Notes: generated by a model from the letters alone, not told the origin. A stretch of 64,000 nt of DNA from Nematostella vectensis (GCF_932526225.1 NC_064038.1:250001-314000); one strand, 5' to 3'. Counted from the stretch's first letter, positions 12,191 through 26,086 are shown. Translations and numbers: made by a program.

Positions 12191-13884
12191 GCGTCATGGC
12201 ACTGCGCATGTCTGGAGTCAGTGTTTATTGTAGGCTTTCTATTGTCTACACACAGTTGAACTTTAATAGTTGTCAATGCTTTGTTAAAATAATATTCGAT
12301 ATTTTACTGAATGTTTATTGACAGTTTGTGGGCATTTCCTTTGAATGCAAGTCTTCCACATGTACCAAAGGCTCATAGGTCAACATTAGAATTTGACTGA
12401 AATTCATTGTGTCCTGGCCGGAGAGCTATTGCAAAGCTCTTCATCACACTGCACTTTGAAGCATATTCTATGTATGCTTCTTTGTACAAAATGTACCCCC
12501 CCCCCCCCTAAAAGAACATTAAAGATCACATAACTTGTTTACTTCCTCGACTCTATGCTTTTTATTTTTGTTCTCTTACTAGGAAAATATCGAATACAAA
12601 TAATCAGTTAAGCTAGCAAGCTCATTTTGCTAGCTGTATATAATGCATATCAGGCCTGTATCTTTAGTATCCTGGATCAGGTAGACGAACCTATGTCACA
12701 CCACTTTTTTGATGAGTATTATAAAAAAAAAATACTAAAAAACGTTATCTTGAACTGTGTAAAAAAAAAACATAGAAAAAAAAAGGCCATTGGCCTGGGA
12801 TCGAACCCGGCCTAAAGACCAAAACGGAAACCATACATACGGATTACCCAATCGGTATGGCAGCACAAGGCTTTTACGGAAGGCTGTAAAGAACCCGAAG
12901 GCCCCAAGCACCGATATTTCCGGCGAATATGCTGTACAACACTCTTGCAAGGTATTCCAACCCGCGCATTAATGGGGAGGACAATAACCAGGATCCCAGG
13001 CCTGTAATACGGTTACGCCACGCACAGCTCGCTGAGATATGGGATAAAAAAAAAAAAAACAGGTCTATGTGGGCGTTTTGGGTCCCTTGGGGGCTCGCTA
13101 TTTCGGCGTGCATCGTAACGCACGCGAGCGCATTGTCTTTTATTGTGTACAGAATGTCTCTGTTGTTTTTTGCTTTACTTTTAGTTTTGCTTTATTTTTA
13201 TTATTATTTTTTTGTCTTTTTAATTACAGTTCTTTGTACAGTATTTGACCATAGCTATGATAACAATTATTCAAAATTATTGTAACCAACTATTGTAACC
13301 AATTATCGTAAACCAACTTGACTGCAAAACACTATTAGGCATTTCTTTCATGTGACTGCAAAGTTGACATGTCAACATCTAGAGGGGCTTCACCCAACAA
13401 GGAATCATGGGGGACCATGAAAGCACGGTGTCGCGGAAAATTTTCCTGCCCCATTTATCAGGAACATCTGTGCAGCCGATGCCCTTAGTTGGATGGGGTG
13501 CACAGTTGCTTTGGGTATCGCCCTGAAGATGGCACAGTGACCACAAGATGTATCTGAATGAAACTGTATACTTATTTCAAATTTTAAAAACATGTGAGTA
13601 ATACTTACTTAGTTACAGTAGTTCTTTTGAATATTATTATTTACGTGTATAATTTGGATGAGTAATAAATACTTCTTATTTGTCTCGTAGAGCTCGTATC
13701 GTTCCTCCTAAATAACAAACAAAATAATGTGTGTTATTATCTTGGTGCAAAGGAATCTACAGTAGATTTGTAATCAAATAATTGTTTTACTATTAACACA
13801 CTTGTTCTTTCAACCAGTTTGTTGGTCTCACAAATAGACTTTTAATAAACTGGTATCCCCCCCTCTCCACTCAATAAAGGGTCA
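12191..13884 (+). repeat. Unit 8 with C-run and long A-run (1694 bp)
   Basis: Has 13 C at 12496-12508 and, in the GC core, a run of 14 A at 13046-13059 where other units read GATG plus 8 A plus TAC. One G is missing from GGCGTGGCATCG near 13109, shifting all forward frames. GTGAGTAATAC near 13596 and CAGTAGATTTG near 13760 are shared only with unit 13. Confidence 0.97.
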
Positions 13885-15586
13885 GCGTCATGGCATTGCG
13901 CATGTCTGGAGTCAGTGTTTATTGTAGGCTTTCAATTGTCTACACACAGTTGAACTTTAATAGTTGTCAATGCTTTGTTAAAATAATATTCGATATTTTA
14001 CTGAATGTTTTTTGACAGTTTGTGGGCATTTCCTTTGAATGCAAGTCTTCCACATGTACCAAAGGCTCATAGGTCAACATTAGAATTTGACTGAAATTCA
14101 TTGTGTCCTGGCCGGAGAGCTATTGCAAAGCTCTTCATCACACTGCACTTTGAAGCATATTCTATGTATGCTTCTTTGTACAAAATGTACCCCTCCTAAT
14201 AGAACATTAAAGATCACATAACTTGTTTACTTCCTCGACTCTATGCTTTTTATTTTTGTTCTCTTACTAGGAAAATATCGAATACAAATAATCAGTTAAG
14301 CTAGCAAGCTCATTTTGCTAGCTGTATATAATGCATATCAGGCCTGTATCTTTAGTATCCTGGATCAGGTAGACAAACCTATGTCACACCACTTTTTTGA
14401 TGAGTATTATAAAAAAAAAATACTAAAAAAACGTTATCTTGAACTGTGTAAAAAAAAAAAAAAAAAAAAAAAACAGAGAAAAAAAAAGGCCATTGGCCTG
14501 GGATCGAACCCGGCCTAAAGAACAAAACGGAAACCATACATACGGATTACCCAATCGGTATGGCAGCACAAGGCTTTTACGGAAGGCTGTAAAGAACCCG
14601 AAGGCCCCAAGCACCGATATTTCCGGCGAATATGCTGTACAACACTCTTGCAAGGTATTCCAGCCCGCGAATTAATGGGGAAGACATTAACCAGGATCCC
14701 AGGCCTGTAATACGGTTACGCCACGCACAGCTCGCTGAGATATGGGATGAAAAAAAAATACAGGTCTATGTGGGCGTTTTAGGTCCCTTGGGGGCTCGCT
14801 ATTTCGGCGTGGCATCGTAACGCACGCGAGCGCATTGTCTTTTATTGTGTACAGAATGTCTCTGTCGTTTTTTGCTTTACTTTTAGTTTTGCTTTATTTT
14901 TATTATTATTTTTTTGTCTTTTTATTTACAGTTCTTTGTACAGTATTTGACCATAGCTATGATAACAATTATTCAAAATTATTGTAACCAACTATTGTAA
15001 CCAATTATCGTAAACCAACTTGACTGCAAAACACTATTAGGCATTTCTTTCATGTGACTGCAAAGTTGACATGTCAACATCTAGAGGGGCTTCACCAAAC
15101 AAGGAATCATGGGGGACCATGAAAGCACGGTGTCGCGGAAAATTTTCCTGCCCCATTTATCAGGAACATCTGTGCAGCCGATGCCCTTAGTTGGATGGGG
15201 TGCACAGTTGCTTTGGGTATCGCCCTGAAGATGGCACAGTGACCACAAGATGTATCTGAATGAGACTGTATACTTATTTCAAATTTTAAAAACATGTGAG
15301 TGTTACTTACTTAGTTACAGTAGTTCTTTTGAATATTATTATTTACGTGTATAATTTAGATGAGTAATAAATACTTCTTATTTGTCTCGTAGAGCTCGTA
15401 TCGTTCCTCCTAAATAACAAACAAAATAATGTGTGTTATTATCTTGGTGCAAAGGAATCTACAGTAGTTTTGTAATCAAATAATTGTTTTACTATTAACA
15501 CACTTGTTCTTTCAACCAGTTTGTTGGTCTCACAAATAGACTTTTAATAAACTGGTATCCCCCCCTCTCCACTCAATAAAGGGTCA
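13885..15586 (+). repeat. Unit 9 (1702 bp), closest to distant unit 24
   Basis: Shares GTTTTTTGACAG (14007-14018) and GTAGACAAACC (near 14368) with unit 24 about 26 kb away, and both have a very long A-run followed by CAGAG. Here the run is 24 A at 14450-14473. Private changes are dense: CAGCCCGCGAATTAATG near 14662, GGAAGACATT near 14680, GTTTTAGGTCC near 14776, CACCAAACAAG near 15094 and GAATGAGACTG near 15258. Confidence 0.97.
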
Positions 15587-17278
15587 GCGTCATGGCATTG
15601 CGCATGTCTGGAGTCAGTGTTTATTGTAGGCTTTCAATTGTCTACACACAGTTGAACTTTAATAGTTGTCAATGCTTTGTTAAAATAATATTCGATACTT
15701 TACTGAATGTTTATTGACAGTTTGTGGGCATTTCCTTTGAATGCAAGTCTTCCACATGTACCAAAGGCTCATAGGTCAACGTTAGAATTTGACTGAAATT
15801 CATTGTGTCCTGGCCGGAGAGCTATTGCAAAGCTCTTCATCACACAGCACTTTGAAGCATATTCTATGTATGCTTCTTTGTACAAAATGTTCACCTCCTA
15901 TTAGAACATTAAAGATCACATAACTTGTTTACTTCCTCGACTCTATGCTTTTTATTTTTGTTCTCTTAGTAGGAAAATATCGAATACAAATAATCAGTTA
16001 AGCTAGCAAGCTCATTTTGCTAGCTGTATATAATGCATATCAGGCCTGTATCTTTAGTATCCTGGATCAGGTAGACGAACCTATGTCACACCACTTTTTA
16101 GATGAGTATTATAAAAAAAATACTAAATAACGTTATCTTGAACTGTGTAAAAAAAAAAAAAAAACATAGAAAAAAAAAAGGCCATTGGCCTGGGATCGAA
16201 CCCGGCCTAAAGAACAAAACGGAAACCATTCATACGGATTACCCAATCGGTATGGCAGCACAAGGCTTTTACGGAAGGCTGTAAAGAACCCGAAGGGCCC
16301 AAGCACCGATATTTCCGGCGAATATGCTGTACAACACTCTTGCAAGGTATTCCAACCCGCGCATTAATGGGGAGGACAATAACCAGGATCCCAGGCCTGT
16401 AATACGGTTACGCCACGCACAGCTCGCTGAGATATGGGATGAAAAAAAATACAGGTCTATGTGGGCGTTTTGGGTCCCTTGGGGGCTCGCTATTTCGGCG
16501 TGGCATCGTAACGCACGCGAGCGCATTGTCTTTTATTGTGTACAGAATGTCTCTGTCGTTTTTTGCTTTACTTTTAGTTTTGCTTTATTTTTATTATTAT
16601 TTTTTTGTCTTTTTATTTACAGTTCTTTGTACAGTATTTGACCATAGCTATGATAACAATTATTCAAAATTATTGTAACCAACTATTGTAACCAATTATC
16701 GTAAACCAACTTGACTGCAAAACACTATTAGACATTTCTTTCATGTGACTGCAAAGTTGACATGTCAACATCTAGAGGGGCTTCACCCAACAAGGAATCA
16801 TGGGGGACCATGAAAGCACGGTGTCGCGGAAAATTTTCCTGCCCCATTTATCAGGAACATCTGTGCAGCCGATGCCCTTAGTTGGATGGGGTGCACAGTT
16901 GCTTTGGGTATCGCCCTGAAGATGGCACAGTGACCACAAGATGTATCTGAATGAAACTGTATACTTATTTCAAATTTTAAAAACATGTGAGTGTTACTTA
17001 CTTAGTTACAGTAGTTCTTTTGAATATTATTATTTACGTGTATAATTTAGATGAGTAATAAATACTTCTTATTTGTCTCGTAGAGCTCCTATCGTTCCTC
17101 CTAAATAACAAACAAAATAATGTGTGTTATTATCTTTGTGCAAAGGAATCTACAGTAGTTTTGTAATCAAATAATTGTTTTACTATTAACACACTTGTTC
17201 TTTCAACCAGTTTGTTGGTCTCACAAATAGACTTTTAATAAACTGGTATCCCCCCCCTCTCCACTCAATAAAGGGTCA
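15587..17278 (+). repeat. Unit 10, second copy of unit 5 from base 15782 on (1692 bp)
   Basis: Its first 195 bases are B-type with private CGATACTT and CAACGTTAG (G at 15781). From 15782 onward it matches unit 5 almost base for base, including CACAGCAC, TTCACCTCCTATTAG and GAAGGGCCC. Differences seen: A at 16732 (G at 7910) and C at 16937 (T at 8115). Confidence 0.97.
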
Positions 17279-19319
17279 GCGTCATGGCATTGCGCATGTC
17301 TGGAGTCAGTGTTTATTGTAGGCTTTCAATTGTCTACACACAGTTGAACTTTAATAGTTGTCAATGCTTTGTTAAAATAATATTCGATATTTTACTGAAT
17401 GTTTATTGACAGTTTGTGGGCATTTCCTTTGAATGCAAGTCTTCCACATGTACCAAAGGCTCATAGGTCAACATTAGAATTTGACTGAAATTCATTGTGT
17501 CCTGGCCGGAGAGCTATTGCAAAGCTCTTCATCACACTGCACTTTGAAGCATATTCTATGTATGCTTCTTTGTACAAAATGTACCCCTCCTAATAGAACA
17601 TTAAAGATCACATAACTTGTTTACTTCCTCGACTCTATGCTTTTTATTTTTGTTCTCTTACTAGGAAAATATCGAATACAAATAATCAGTTAAGCTAGCA
17701 AGCTCATTTTGCTAGCTGTATATAATGCATATCAGGCCTGTATCTTTAGTATCCTGGATCAGGTAGACGAACCTATGTCACACCACTTTTTTGATGAGTA
17801 TTATAAAAAAATACTAAAAAACGTTATCTTGAACTGTGTAAAGAAAACATAGAAAAAAAAAGGCCATTGGCCTGGGATCGAACCCGGCCTAAAGAACAAA
17901 ACGGAAACCATACATACGGATTACCCAATCGGTATGGCAGCACAAGGCTTTTACGGAAGGCTGTAAAGAACCCGAAGGCTCCAAGCACCGATATTTCCGG
18001 CGAATATGCTGTACAACACTCTTGCAAGGTATTCCAACCCGCGCATTAATGGGGAGGACAATAACCAGGATCCCAGGCCTGTAATACGGTTACGCCACGC
18101 ACAGCTCGCTGAGATATGGGATGAAAAAAAATACAGGTCTATGTGGGCGTTTTGGCTCCCTTGGGGGCTCGCTATTTCGGCGTGGCATCGTAACGCACGC
18201 GAGCGCATTGTCTTTTATTGTGTACAGAATGTCTCTGTCGTTTTTTGCTTTACTTTTAGTTTTGCTTTATTTTTATTATTATTTTTTTTGTCTTTTTATT
18301 TACAGTTCTTTGTACAGTATTTGACCATAGCTATGATAACAATTATTCAAAATTATTGTAACCAACTATTGTAACCAATTATCGTAAACCAACTTGACTG
18401 CAAAACACTATTAGGCATTTCTTTCATGTGACTGCAAAGTTGACATGTCAACATCTAGAGGGGCTTCACCCAACAAGGAATCATGGGGGACCATGAAAAC
18501 ACGGTGGGTGTTTTGGGTCCCTTGGGGGCTCGCTATTTCGGCGTGGCATCGTAACGCACTCGAGCGCATTGTCTTTTATTGTGTACAGAATGTCTCTGTC
18601 GTTTTTTGCTTTACTTTTAGTTTTGCTTTATTTTTATTATTATTTTTTTGTCTTTTTATTTACAGTTCTTTGTACAGTATTTGACCATAGCTATGATAAC
18701 AATTATTCAAAATTATTGTAACCAACTATTGTAACCAATTATCGTAAACCAACTTGACTGCAAAACACTATTAGGCATTTCTTTCATGTGACTGCAAAGT
18801 TGACATGTCAACATCTAGAGGGGCTTCACCCAACAAGGAATCATGGGGGACCATGAAAGCACGGTGTCGCGGAACATTTTCCTGCCCCATTTATCAGGAA
18901 CATCTGTGCAGCCGATGCCCTTAGTTGGATGGGGTGCACAGTTGCTTTGGGTATCGCCCTGAAGATGGCACAGTGACCACAAGATGTAACTGAATGAAAC
19001 TGCATACTTATTTCAAATTTTAAAAACATGTGAGTGTTACTTACTTAGTTACAGTAGTTCTTTTGAATATTATTATTTACGTGTATAATTTAGATGAGTA
19101 ATAAATACTTCTTATTTGTCTCGTAGAGCTCGTATCGTTCCTCCTAAATAACAAACAAAATAATGTGTGTTATTATCTTGGTGCAAAGGAATCTACAGTA
19201 GTTTTGTAATCAAATAATTGTTTTACTATTAACACACTTGTTCTTTCAACCAGTTTGTTGGTCTTACAAATAGACTTTTAATAAACTGGTATCCCCCCTC
19301 TCCACTCAATAAAGGGTCA
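17279..19319 (+). repeat. Unit 11, second copy of unit 6 (2041 bp)
   Basis: Identical to unit 6 by eye, including the internal duplication and its junction. The exception is one extra T in the T-run near 18282-18289 (8 T against 7), which accounts for the single extra base. Confidence 0.97.
18143..18863 (+). repeat. 361/360-bp tandem duplication inside unit 11
   Basis: 18143-18503 and 18504-18863. It has the same junction and the same two-type composition as in unit 6; the first copy has one more T in its T-run. It was therefore present before the 7-kb block was duplicated. Confidence 0.95.
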
Positions 19320-21011
19320 GCGTCATGGCACTGCGCATGTCTGGAGTCAGTGTTTATTGTAGGCTTTCAATTGTCTACACACAGTTGAACTTTAATAGTT
19401 GTCAATGCTTTGTTAAAATAATATTCGATATTTTACTGAATGTTTATTGACAGTTTGTGGGCATTTCCTTTGAATGCAAGTCTTCCACATGTACCAAAGG
19501 CTCATAGGTCAACATTGGAATTTGACTGAAATTCATTGTGTCCTGGCCGGAGAGCTATTGCAAAGCTCTTCATCACACTGCACTTTGAAGCATATTCTAT
19601 GTATGCTTCTTTGTACAAAATGTACCCCCCCCCCCCCCTAATAGAACATTAAAGATCACATAACTTGTTTACTTCCTCGACTCTATGCTTTTTATTTTTG
19701 TTCTCTTACTAGGAAAATATCGAATACAAATAATCAGTTAAGCTAGCAAGCTCATTTTGCTAGCTGTATATAATGCATATCAGGCCTGTATCTTTAGTAT
19801 CCTGGATCAGGTAGACGAACCTATGTCACACCACTTTTTTGATGAGTATTTAAAAAAAAAATACTAAAAAACGTTATCTTGAACTGTGTAGAAAAAAAAC
19901 ATAGAAAAAAAAAGGCCATTGGCCTGGGATCGAACCCGGCCTAAAGAACCAAACGTAAACCATACATACGGATTACACAATCGGTATGGCAGCACAAGGC
20001 TTTTACGGAAGGCTGTAAAGAACCCGAAGGCCCCAAACACCGATATTTCCGGCGAATATGCTGTACAACACTCTTGCAAGGTATTCCAACCCGCGCATTA
20101 ATGGGGAGGACAATAACCAGGATCCCAGGCCTGTAATACGGTTACGCCACGCACAGCTCGCTGAGATATGGGATGAAAAAAAATACAGGTCTATGTGGGT
20201 GTTTTGGGTCCCTTGGGGGCTCGCTATTTCGGCGTGGCATCGTAACGCACTCGAGCGCATTGTCTTTTATTGTGTACAGAATGTCTCTGTCGTTTTTTGC
20301 TTTACTTTTAGTTTTGCTTTATTTTTATTATTATTTTTTTGTCTTTTTATTTACAGTTCTTTGTACAGTATTTGACCATAGCTATGATAACAATTATTCA
20401 AAATTATTGTAACCAACTATTGTAACCAATTATCGTAAACCAACTTGACTGCAAAACACTATTAGGCATTTCTTTCATGTGACTGCAAAGTTGACATGTC
20501 AACATCTAGAGGGGCTTCACCCAACAAGGAATCATGTGGGACCATGAAAGCACGGTGTCGCGGAAAATTTTCCTGCCCCATTTATCAGGAACATCTGTGC
20601 AGCCGATGCCCTTAGTTGGATGGGGTGCACAGTTGCTTTGGGTATCGCCCTGAAGATGGCACAGTGACCACAAGATGTATCTGAATGAAACTGCATACTT
20701 ATTTCAAATTTTAAAAACATGTGAGTGTTACTTACTTAGTTACAGTAGTTCTTTTGAATATTATTATTTACGTGTATAATTTAGATGAGTAATTAATACT
20801 TCTTATTTGTCTCGTAGAGCTCGTATCGTTCCTCCTAAATAACAAACAAAATAACGTGTGTTATTATCTTGGTGCAAAGGAATCTACAGTAGTTTTGTAA
20901 TCAAATAATTGTTTTACTATTAACACACTTGTTTTTTCAACCAGTTTGTTGGTCTCACAAATAGACTTTTAATAAACTGGTATCCCCCCCTCTCCACTCA
21001 ATAAAGGGTCA
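19320..21011 (+). repeat. Unit 12, second copy of unit 7 (1692 bp)
   Basis: Has 14 C at 19625-19638 against 16 in unit 7. Base differences seen from unit 7: C at 19542 (T at 10719) and C at 20413 (T at 11592). All private marks of unit 7 are present. Confidence 0.97.
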
Positions 21012-22705
21012 GCGTCATGGCACTGCGCATGTCTGGAGTCAGTGTTTATTGTAGGCTTTCTATTGTCTACACACAGTTGAACTTTAATAGTTGTCAATGC
21101 TTTGTTAAAATAATATTCGATATTTTACTGAATGTTTATTGACAGTTTGTGGGCATTTCCTTTGAATGCAAGTCTTCCACATGTACCAAAGGCTCATAGG
21201 TCAACATTAGAATTTGACTGAAATTCATTGTGTCCTGGCCGGAGAGCTATTGCAAAGCTCTTCATCACACTGCACTTTGAAGCATATTCTATGTATGCTT
21301 CTTTGTACAAAATGTACCCCCCCCCCCCCCTAAAAGAACATTAAAGATCACATAACTTGTTTACTTCCTCGACTCTATGCTTTTTATTTTTGTTCTCTTA
21401 CTAGGAAAATATCGAATACAAATAATCAGTTAAGCTAGCAAGCTCATTTTGCTAGCTGTATATAATGCATATCAGGCCTGTATCTTTAGTATCCTGGATC
21501 AGGTAGACGAACCTATGTCACACCACTTTTTTGATGAGTATTATAAAAAAAAATACTAAAAAACGTTATCTTGAACTGTGTAAAAAAAAACATAGAAAAA
21601 AAAAGGCCATTGGCCTGGGATCGAACCCGGCCTAAAGACCAAAACGGAAACCATACATACGGATTACCCAATCGGTATGGCAGCACAAGGCTTTTACGGA
21701 AGGCTGTAAAGAACCCGAAGGCCCCAAGCACCGATATTTCCGGCGAATATGCTGTACAACACTCTTGCAAGGTATTCCAACCCGCGCATTAATGGGGAGG
21801 ACAATAACCAGGATCCCAGGCCTGTAATACGGTTACGCCACGCACAGCTCGCTGAGATATGGGATAAAAAAAAAAAAAAACAGGTCTATGTGGGCGTTTT
21901 GGGTCCCTTGGGGGCTCGCTATTTCGGCGTGCATCGTAACGCACGCGAGCGCATTGTCTTTTATTGTGTACAGAATGTCTCTGTTGTTTTTTGCTTTACT
22001 TTTAGTTTTGCTTTATTTTTATTATTATTTTTTTGTCTTTTTAATTACAGTTCTTTGTACAGTATTTGACCATAGCTATGATAACAATTATTCAAAATTA
22101 TTGTAACCAACTATTGTAACCAATTATCGTAAACCAACTTGACTGCAAAACACTATTAGGCATTTCTTTCATGTGACTGCAAAGTTGACATGTCAACATC
22201 TAGAGGGGCTTCACCCAACAAGGAATCATGGGGGACCATGAAAGCACGGTGTCGCGGAAAATTTTCCTGCCCCATTTATCAGGAACATCTGTGCAGCCGA
22301 TGCCCTTAGTTGGATGGGGTGCACAGTTGCTTTGGGTATCGCCCTGAAGATGGCACAGTGACCACAAGATGTATCTGAATGAAACTGTATACTTATTTCA
22401 AATTTTAAAAACATGTGAGTAATACTTACTTAGTTACAGTAGTTCTTTTGAATATTATTATTTACGTGTATAATTTGGATGAGTAATAAATACTTCTTAT
22501 TTGTCTCGTAGAGCTCGTATCGTTCCTCCTAAATAACAAACAAAATAATGTGTGTTATTATCTTGGTGCAAAGGAATCTACAGTAGATTTGTAATCAAAT
22601 AATTGTTTTACTATTAACACACTTGTTCTTTCAACCAGTTTGTTGGTCTCACAAATAGACTTTTAATAAACTGGTATCCCCCCCTCTCCACTCAATAAAG
22701 GGTCA
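21012..22705 (+). repeat. Unit 13, second copy of unit 8 (1694 bp)
   Basis: Differs from unit 8 only in homopolymer lengths: 14 C at 21317-21330 (13), 15 A in the GC core near 21866-21880 (14), and slightly shorter A-runs near 21545 and 21582. It carries the same missing G near 21930 and the same GTGAGTAATAC. Confidence 0.97.
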
Positions 22706-24404
22706 GCGTCATGGCATTGCGCATGTCTGGAGTCAGTGTTTATTGTAGGCTTTCAATTGTCTACACACAGTTGAACTTTAATAGTTGTCAATGCTTTGTT
22801 AAAATAATATTCGATATTTTACTGAATGTTTATTGACAGTTTGTGGGCATTTCCTTTGAATGCAAGTCTTCCACATGTACCAAAGGCTCATAGGTCAACA
22901 TTAGAATTTGACTGAAATTCATTGTGTCCTGGCCGGAGAGCTATTGCAAAGCTCTTCATCACACTGCACTTTGAAGCATATTCTATGTATGCTTCTTTGT
23001 ACAAAATGTACCCCTCCTAATAGAACATTAAAGATCACATAACTTGTTTACTTCCTCGACTCTATGATTTTTATTTTTGTTCTCTTACTAGGAAAATATC
23101 GAATACAAATAATCAGTTAAGCTAGCAAGCTCATTTTGCTAGCTGTATATAATGCATATCAGGCCTGTATCTTTAGTATCCTGGATCAGGTAGACGAACC
23201 TATGTCACACCACTTTTTTGATGAGTATTATAAAAAAAAAAAATACTAAAAAACGTTATCTTGAACTGTGTAAAAAAAAAAAAAAAAAACATAGAAAAAA
23301 AAAGGCCATTGGCCTGGGATCGAACCCGGCCTAAAGAACAAAACGGAAACCATACATACGGATTACCCAATCGGTATGGCAGCACAAGGCTTTTACGGAA
23401 GGCTGTAAAGAACCCGAAGGCCCCAAGCACCGATATTTCCGGTGAATATGCTGTACAACACTCTTGCAAGGTATTCCAACCTGCGCATTAATGGGGAGGA
23501 CAATAACCAGGATCCCAGGCCTGTAATACGGTTACGTCACGCACAGCTCGCTGAGATATGGGATGAAAAAAAATACAGGTCTATGTGGGCGTTTTGGGTC
23601 CCTTGGGGGCTCGCTATTTCGGCGTGGCATCGTAACGCACGCGAGCGCATTGTCTTTTATTGTGTACAGAAAGTCTCTGTCGTTTTTTGCTTTGCTTTTA
23701 GTTTTGCTTTATTTTTATTATTATAATTTTTTTGTCTTTTTATTTACAGTTCTTTGTACAGTTTTTGACCATAGCTATGATAACAATTATTCAAAATTAT
23801 TGTAACCAACTATTGTAACCAATTATCGTAAACCAACTTGACTGCAAAACACTATTAGGCATTTCTTTCATGTGACTGCAAAGTTGACATGTCAACATCT
23901 AGAGGGGCTTCACCCAACAAGGAATCATGGGGGACCATGAATGCACGGTGTCGCGGAAAATTTTCCTGCCCCATTTATCAGGAACATCTGTGCAGCCGAT
24001 GCCCTTAGTTGGATGGGGTGCACAGTTGCTTTGGGTATCGCCCTGAAGATGGCACAGTGACCACAAGATGTATCTGAATGAAACTGTATACTTATTTCAA
24101 ATTTTAAAAACATGTGAGTGTTACTTACTTAGTTACAGTAGTTCTTTTGAATATTATTATTTACGTGTATAATTTAGATGAGTAATAAATACTTCTTATT
24201 TGTCTTGTAGAGCTCGTATCGTTCCTCCTAAATAACAAACAAAATAATGTGTGTTATTATCTTGGTGCAAAGGAATCTACAGTAGTTTTGTAATCAAATA
24301 ATTGTTTTACTATTAACACACTTGTTCTTTCAACCAGTTTGTTGGTCTCACAAATAGACTTTTAATAAACTGGTATCCCCCCCTCTCCACTCAATAAAGG
24401 GTCA
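22706..24404 (+). repeat. Unit 14 (1699 bp)
   Basis: Marked by CpG losses at 23443 (GGTGAATATG) and 23482 (CCTGCGC), by CAGAAAGTC near 23667, by two additional A in the T-rich tract (TTATAATTTTTTT near 23721) and by CCATGAATGCACGG near 23935. The CpG losses and CAGAAAGTC are shared with unit 17; the CCATGAATG variant is shared with units 15 and 17. Confidence 0.97.
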
Positions 24405-26086
24405 GCGTCATGGCATTGCGCATGTCTGGAGTCAGTGTTTATTGTAGGCTTTCAATTGTCTACACACAGTTGAACTTTAATAGTTGTCAATGCTTTGTTA
24501 AAATAATATTCGATATTTTACTGAATGTTTATTGACAGTTTGTGGGAATTTCCTTTGAATGCAAGTCTTCCACATGTACCAAAGGCTCATAGGTCAACAT
24601 TAGAATTTGACTGAAATTAATTGTGTCCTGGCCGGAGAGCTATTGCAAAGCTCTTCATCACACTGCACTTTGAAGCATATTCTATGTATGCTTCTTTGTA
24701 CAAAATGTACCCCTCCAAATAGAACATTAAAGATCACATAACTTGTTTACTTCCTCGAATCTATGCTTTTTATTTTTGTTCTCTTACTAGGAAAATATCG
24801 AATACAAATAATCAGTTAAGCTAGCAAGCTCATTTTGCTAGCTGTATATAATGCATATCAGGCCTGTATCTTTAGTATCCTGGATCAGGTAGACGAACCT
24901 ATGTCACACCACTTTTTTGATGAGTATTATAAAAAAAATACTAAAAAACGTTATCTTGAACTGTGTAATAAAAACATAGAAAAAAAAAGGCCATTGGCCT
25001 GGGATCGAACCCGGCCTAAAGAACAAAACGGAAACCATACATACGGATTACCCAATCGGTATGGCAGCACAAGGCTTTTACGGAAGGCTGTAAAGAACCC
25101 GAAGGCCCCAAGCACCGATATTTCCGGCGAATATGCTGTACAACACCCTTGCAAGGTATTCCAACCCGCGCATTAATGGGGAGGACAATAATCAGGATCC
25201 CAGGCCTGTAATACGGTTACGCCACGCACAGCTCGCTGAGATATGGGATGAAAAAAAATACAGGTCTATGTGGGCGTTTTGGGTCCCTTGGGGGCTCGCT
25301 ATTTCGGCGTGGCATCGTAACGCACGCGAGCGCATTGTCTTTTATTGTGTACAGAATGTCTCTGTCGTTTTTTGCTTTACTTTTAGTTTTGCTTTATTTT
25401 TATTATTATTTTTTTGTCTTTTTATTTACAGTTCTTTGTACAGTATTTGACCATAGCTATGATAACAATTATTCAAAATTATTGTAACCAACTATTGTAA
25501 CCAATTATCGTAAACCAACTTGACTGCAAAACACTATTAGGCATTTCTTTCATGTGACTGCAAAGTTGACATGACAACATCTAGAGGGGCTTCACCCAAC
25601 AAGGAATCATGGGGGACCATGAATGCACGGTGTCGCGGAAAATTTTCCTGCCCCATTTATCAGGAACATCTGTGCAGCCGATGCCCTTAGTTGGATGGGG
25701 TGCACAGTTGCTTTGGGTATCGCCCTGAAGATGGCACAGTGACCACAAGATGTATCTGAATGAAACTGTATACTTATTTCAAATTTTAAAAACATGTGAG
25801 TGTTACTTACTTAGTTACAGTAGTTCTTTTGAATATTATTATTTACGTGTATAATTTAGATGAGTAATAAATACTTCTTATTTGTCTCGTAGAGCTCGTA
25901 TCGTTCCTCCTAAATAACAAACAAAATAATGTGTGTTATGATCTTGGTGCAAAGGAATCTACAGTAGTTTTGTAATCAAATAATTGTTTTACTATTAACA
26001 CACTTGTTCTTTCAACCAGTTTGTTGGTCTCACAAATAGACTTTTAATAAACTGGTATCCCCCCCTCTCCACTCAATAAAGGGTCA
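24405..26086 (+). repeat. Unit 15 (1682 bp)
   Basis: Short because the long A-run is reduced to GTAATAAAAACATAG near 24964. It has an A-type CTCCAAATAG inside an otherwise B-type unit. T to A at 25574 breaks the 14-bp palindrome (GTTGACATGACAAC). TTATGATCTTGG near 25937 is shared with unit 17. Confidence 0.97.

Larger units (their letters stand above)
6960..14010 (+). repeat. First copy of a ~7.05-kb duplicated block
   Basis: Runs from inside unit 5 through units 6, 7 and 8 into the first 126 bases of unit 9. It matches 15782-22831 at an offset of 8820-8823 bp. By eye I see four substitutions (7910, 8115, 10719, 11592) and six homopolymer-length differences. All diagnostic marks of these four unusual units are present in both copies, in the same order. 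The limits are set by the first mismatches on each side (A6959 against G15781; T14011 against A22832). Confidence 0.93.
15782..22831 (+). repeat. Second copy of the ~7.05-kb duplicated block
   Basis: Covers most of unit 10, all of units 11-13 and the start of unit 14. It contains the second instance of the 360-bp internal duplication and of both C-run units. Between the two blocks lies 1771 bp, mostly unit 9, that does not have a matching partner after 22831. Confidence 0.93.

Noticed and set aside
23719-23736. Possible small insertion element at the AA insertion in the T-rich tract of unit 14
   Set aside because: Only a few bases in a homopolymer-rich tract; simple slippage or sequencing error explains it.
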